Source: Hoyosella rhizosphaerae
GTDB lineage: Bacteria > Actinomycetota > Actinomycetes > Mycobacteriales > Mycobacteriaceae
Assembly: GCF_014643175.1 (NCBI RefSeq)
Contig: NZ_BMJH01000001.1
Location: forward strand, 992,001-1,056,000
Direction: 5' to 3'
DNA length: 64,000 nucleotides
The position numbers were made by a program, and so were the translations under genes. Shown in pieces: positions 60,728 to 64,000 of the stretch (positions are counted from its first letter, which is position 1; each line of letters opens with the position of its first letter). The notes beneath the pieces were generated by a model. It was not told where the DNA came from. It saw nothing but the letters and a program-made list of their open reading frames with translations, and made no database searches.

Positions 60728-61348
60728 TTACCGCGCCTGGCCGTGTTTATTACGCACGCCATCCACAAACAGGCGATGAATACGGTGATCGCCTGTGACC
60801 TCAGGGTGGAATGATGTCGCCATCACAGCCCCCTGGCGCACAGCCACAACCCGACCCGTCGCAGGTCCAGTCTCTACCTTCGCGAGCACTTCCACGCCTG
60901 CCCCATGCTCTTCAACCCACGGTGCCCGGATGAAAACTGCACGAACAGGTCCATCGTCAATTCCCGCAACAGTCAGGTCTTCCTCAAACGAGTCAACCTG
61001 TCGTCCGAACGCATTTCGCCGGACTGAAATATCTAGGGCGCCCAAACTCACCGCATCAGGACGAGTGTTCATCACCGTACGCGCAAGCATGATCATTCCA
61101 GCGCACGACCCATAGGCGGGCAGACCATCATCCAACGCCGCCTTCAGCGGAGAAAAAAGATCGAAGGTGGTGAGAAGACGACTCATTGTCGTCGACTCAC
61201 CCCCAGGAATAACCAATCCATCCACCGAAAGGATCTCCGATACGCGACGTACCCGCACCGGCGAAGCCCCTACAGCTTCAAGCGCATGCATGTGCTCGCG
61301 CACGTCACCCTGAAGGGCGAGGACACCTATGACAAGTCGTGATTCCAC
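60728..61348 (-). CDS. pdxT: pyridoxal 5'-phosphate synthase glutaminase subunit
   Basis: Supplies ammonia to PdxS for PLP synthesis. [35 protein letters not shown], the catalytic Cys in [12 protein letters not shown] and the His/Glu pair in [15 protein letters not shown] are intact in 206 residues. Its partner pdxS is upstream, separated by tesB, an arrangement also known in mycobacteria. Confidence 0.97.
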   Translation of the reverse strand: MESRLVIGVLALQGDVREHMHALEAVGASPVRVRRVSEILSVDGLVIPGGESTTMSRLLTTFDLFSPLKAALDDGLPAYGSCAGMIMLARTVMNTRPDAVSLGALDISVRRNAFGRQVDSFEEDLTVAGIDDGPVRAVFIRAPWVEEHGAGVEVLAKVETGPATGRVVAVRQGAVMATSFHPEVTGDHRIHRLFVDGVRNKHGQAR

Positions 61349-61391
61349 TCGCGACAGGATAGGCGGAGTTAAACCAGATGTCGAAACAGGA

Positions 61392-62216
61392 TCACTCCTG
61401 CGGCAGGCGGGTCAACCCTTCCTGAACAACAGCTGCCACCAAATCGCCGTCTGCGTTGTAGATTCGCCCCTGAGTAAGCGCCCGGCCATGCCCTGCTGAA
61501 GGTGACGTCTGATCATAAAGAAGCCACTCGTCAGCACGGAAAGGCCGCATAAACCACATTGCATGGTCCAACGAAGCAAGTTGCACGCGGGACCGTTGCT
61601 CAGGGTGCGGCAACAGCGAGGACCCCAAGAGCAACATGTCACTCATGTAGGCCAACGCACACACATGTGATGTCGGGTCATCCGAAATCGAGTCACGGTA
61701 GCGCATCCACACCCGCTGCTGCGCCGCAATACCAGGAATGCGCTGGGACTTTTCCAAAGGAACGATTCGCAAATCCCAGTTCGACCATTCTTTGAGCTCC
61801 CACCGATCTTTCAGCTCAGGAATAGTCGTTGGATCGGGCAGTTCATCAGCACGAGGAACTGCTGGGATCGCATCCATGTGTTCGATTCCGGGATCGCCCA
61901 CATGGAACGAAGCCGACATCACGAAGATTGCTTCGCCATTCTGCATCGCCTGTACACGCCGAGTGCAGAACGAGCGCCCTTCGCGAATCCGGTCCACCAA
62001 GTACACCGTCGGGATCTTGGGTTTACCGGGGCGCAGGAAGTACGCATGCATCGAATGCACAGTAAATTTCGGCTCAACTGTACGAACCGCGGCAATAAGC
62101 GACTGGCATGCCACTTGCCCACCGAAAGTCCGTTGCAAAAGCGTCTCTACCGGCTGGCCTCGGAAAATATCTTTGTCGATCTGCTCGACTTCTAGGACTT
62201 CCTCAATGGTGGCCAT
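61392..62216 (-). CDS. tesB: acyl-CoA thioesterase II
   Basis: Double-hotdog thioesterase of 274 residues that hydrolyses acyl-CoA to free acid and CoA. First hotdog contains [20 protein letters not shown] and [12 protein letters not shown]; second contains [20 protein letters not shown] with the catalytic Asp and [12 protein letters not shown] with the Gln. It is encoded between pdxS (19-base gap) and pdxT (43-base gap), with no evident metabolic link. Confidence 0.95.
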   Translation of the reverse strand: MATIEEVLEVEQIDKDIFRGQPVETLLQRTFGGQVACQSLIAAVRTVEPKFTVHSMHAYFLRPGKPKIPTVYLVDRIREGRSFCTRRVQAMQNGEAIFVMSASFHVGDPGIEHMDAIPAVPRADELPDPTTIPELKDRWELKEWSNWDLRIVPLEKSQRIPGIAAQQRVWMRYRDSISDDPTSHVCALAYMSDMLLLGSSLLPHPEQRSRVQLASLDHAMWFMRPFRADEWLLYDQTSPSAGHGRALTQGRIYNADGDLVAAVVQEGLTRLPQE

Positions 62217-62235
62217 AACGCCCTCTCATGTTGTA

Positions 62236-63156
62236 TTACCAACCGCGATCTGCCAAGCGGTGCGAAACCGGGATGTCGTCAACATTAATGCCGACCATTG
62301 CTTCACCAAGACCACGTGACACTGAGGCCAACATATCCGGGTCGTCGAAGTAAGTGGTCGCTTTAACGATCGCTGCAGCACGCTTGACGGGATCGCCCGA
62401 CTTGAAGATTCCCGAGCCAACAAAAACGCCCTCGGCACCAAGCTGCATCATCATCGCTGCGTCAGCGGGCGTAGCGATTCCGCCAGCAGTAAACATCACC
62501 ACGGGAAGCTTCCCTGATGCCGCAACCTCAGCCACAAGCTCATACGGCGCCTGTAGTTCTTTCGCCGCCACAAACAGTTCGTCTTCGCTCAAGGAACTGA
62601 GCCGACGGATTGCGCCGCCGATCTCACGCATGTGCGTAGTTGCGTTGGAAACGTCGCCAGTTCCGGCTTCGCCTTTCGAGCGGATCATCGCAGCACCTTC
62701 AGTGATGCGTCGAAGTGCTTCCCCAAGGTTTGTGGCGCCACAAACGAACGGCACAGTGAACTTCCACTTATCGATGTGGTTGGCGTAGTCAGCCGGAGTG
62801 AGAACCTCAGACTCGTCGATGTAGTCCACGCCGAGACTCTGCAGAATCTGGGCCTCCACGAAGTGACCGATTCGCGCCTTTGCCATGACGGGGATCGACA
62901 CGGCATCGATGATGCCCTGAATCATGTCCGGGTCACTCATCCGAACCACGCCACCTTGCGCGCGAATGTCCGCAGGTACGCGTTCGAGAGCCATTACGGC
63001 GACAGCGCCAGCGTCTTCGGCGATCTTGGCTTGGTCAGGGGTGACAACATCCATAATCACCCCGCCTTTGAGCATCTCCGCCATGCCGCGCTTCACGCGG
63101 GCCGTGCCGGTGACGGGCTCAGCGGAGTTTGTGGGAGATGTTGGGGTTGCGGTCAC
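62236..63156 (-). CDS. pdxS: pyridoxal 5'-phosphate synthase lyase subunit
   Basis: Builds PLP from ribose 5-phosphate, glyceraldehyde 3-phosphate and ammonia from PdxT. The (beta/alpha)8 barrel shows [53 protein letters not shown] and the phosphate loop [19 protein letters not shown] 63156 has AGGAG nine bases upstream and gives 306 residues; the open frame reaches 63231 without similarity. The usual GGVARMSDP reads GGVVRMSDP. Confidence 0.97.
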   Translation of the reverse strand: MTATPTSPTNSAEPVTGTARVKRGMAEMLKGGVIMDVVTPDQAKIAEDAGAVAVMALERVPADIRAQGGVVRMSDPDMIQGIIDAVSIPVMAKARIGHFVEAQILQSLGVDYIDESEVLTPADYANHIDKWKFTVPFVCGATNLGEALRRITEGAAMIRSKGEAGTGDVSNATTHMREIGGAIRRLSSLSEDELFVAAKELQAPYELVAEVAASGKLPVVMFTAGGIATPADAAMMMQLGAEGVFVGSGIFKSGDPVKRAAAIVKATTYFDDPDMLASVSRGLGEAMVGINVDDIPVSHRLADRGW

Positions 63157-63254
63157 GAAAGTCACTCCTGCATATGGGGCTATCTTGAAGTCGTCGGTTG
63201 ACTTAACCATCCTAGGAGGTGGCACGCGCAACGGCGAAGTCCCCCTCCTCGCTT

Positions 63255-64000
63255 CTACGTGATTACCCGCGGAGATGTCGGCACTTGGGCGCCGTTTGCG
63301 ATCCGGGCGGCTTCGCTGAGCAGGGACGGAAGCTCACGCGGATACACTTGTTCGCCGTCAGCACAAAGTTGTTGGATATCGACCGAGTCGCACCATCGGT
63401 ACTCACTAACCATCGAAACCTCAAGCTCAGTGAACTGATCTGTCACAGGTTCGAATTCGCGGGTCTTGTAGACATAGAAAAACTCTTCGCTGCGCATTTC
63501 TGCGCCGTTGAAGCGGAAATCTTCACGCCGTTTCCACACAGGACCGCGCAGTTCCTTTGCCGTAACTTCCACGCCAGTTTCTTCACGCATTTCCCGCACT
63601 GCGGCATCGAGCAACGACTCATCACCTTCGACACCGCCTCCTGGCGTAAACCAGAATGCTGAACCAGGTTCCTGCGGGTCTGTACCGCGCATCAGCAACA
63701 CTTTGCCGGAATCATCAAGTACGACAATCCGCGCCGACCTGCGCAATTCGCCACCTGATGCACCCAGATCGCCAGAACTTCGCGCAACAGTTTCGCGCAG
63801 CAATTCCACTGGTGGATCGTAGTGGCGTTCGACGATCTCGAAATGGTGTGGTGCAGGCGCAGTGCCCGCAAGTTTGAGCAAACGCACGGGCCGACGCCGA
63901 CGCAACGCCAGTGTGTCGCCCACTGCGTCGTTGTGGAAACGCCGGGCAATGAGCACCCGTGCTTCCGCATCGGCAAGTTCACTAACCAGTTGAGGCGATA
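63255..64000 (-). CDS. LemA-domain / NUDIX hydrolase fusion, 5' partial
   Basis: The frame stays open to the window edge, so the 5' part is missing; about 248 residues are visible. Upstream of the ORF's first GTG (63956) the translation continues [15 protein letters not shown]. With [16 protein letters not shown] this resembles the end of a LemA domain (a helical domain with the pattern AExxIxxARxFYNDxV). A Pro/Arg linker leads to a NUDIX domain with a perfect box, [28 protein letters not shown] enzymes cleave nucleoside-diphosphate-X compounds; the substrate is unknown. LemA proteins usually carry an N-terminal membrane anchor, which would lie outside the window. Confidence 0.78.
   Translation of the reverse strand, partial: SPQLVSELADAEARVLIARRFHNDAVGDTLALRRRRPVRLLKLAGTAPAPHHFEIVERHYDPPVELLRETVARSSGDLGASGGELRRSARIVVLDDSGKVLLMRGTDPQEPGSAFWFTPGGGVEGDESLLDAAVREMREETGVEVTAKELRGPVWKRREDFRFNGAEMRSEEFFYVYKTREFEPVTDQFTELEVSMVSEYRWCDSVDIQQLCADGEQVYPRELPSLLSEAARIANGAQVPTSPRVIT

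Overview
The window reads as chromosomal housekeeping DNA from a high-G+C Gram-positive bacterium of the order Mycobacteriales (the Corynebacterium/Mycobacterium group). This rests on family-level evidence: an mIHF nucleoid protein, a B-4DMT membrane protein, a degenerate PriA without a Walker A loop, an EF-P of the PGKGP type, a PyrR-led pyr operon, LexA and CRP/GlxR-like boxes of actinobacterial form, and a gene order familiar from that order. The join of the pyr block to the aro block through nusB-efp-pepQ is more Corynebacterium-like than Mycobacterium tuberculosis-like. Genus cannot be fixed from the sequence alone. I see no tRNA, rRNA, IS element, prophage or CRISPR array.

Layout. 1-1529: 3' part of a FadB-type beta-oxidation enzyme (+). 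1648-2271: an autoregulated-looking PadR repressor. 2346-9451 (minus): priA, metK, coaBC, rpoZ, gmk, mihF, pyrF. These continue into the pyrimidine operon 9448-17305, transcribed pyrR-pyrB-pyrC-(PH-like membrane protein)-carA-carB-pyrF with mostly 1-4 base overlaps. A PyrR-type RNA element overlaps the pyrR ribosome binding site. 17369-25298 (minus): nusB, efp, pepQ, then the shikimate genes aroB, aroK, aroC and aroE with a prepilin peptidase, interrupted by one plus-strand membrane gene (20265-20924) that ends at a perfect bidirectional terminator. 25288-31295: mltG, ruvX, alaS, rarA.

31386-34366 (+): two Tat-exported phosphoesterases in an overlapping pair. 34393-39094 (minus): a kinase-fold protein, a transglutaminase and an ATP-grasp/alpha-E fusion, an uncharacterised but conserved module and the best candidate for an undescribed system here. 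39216-46653: aspS, ypfJ-like metalloprotease, MFS transporter, two proteins of unknown function, hisS. 46714-49241: a glyoxalase-II-like hydrolase and two tandem membrane-attached cyclophilins, the second lacking key catalytic residues. 49294-57313 (minus): rel, apt, a peptide-binding lipoprotein, secF, secD, yajC. 57456-59799: ruvB, ruvA, ruvC behind a LexA box. 59911-64000: yebC, pdxT, tesB, pdxS and the 3' part of a LemA-NUDIX fusion.

How the parts work together: most genes serve nucleotide supply (pyr, gmk, apt), cofactors (SAM, CoA, PLP), aromatic biosynthesis, translation (three aminoacyl-tRNA synthetases, EF-P, omega subunit), stringent response, protein export and recombination repair. 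Unusual content is mainly regulatory (PyrR RNA, PadR operator, SOS box, CRP-like site, several short tandem repeats in promoters) plus proteins with altered catalytic residues.
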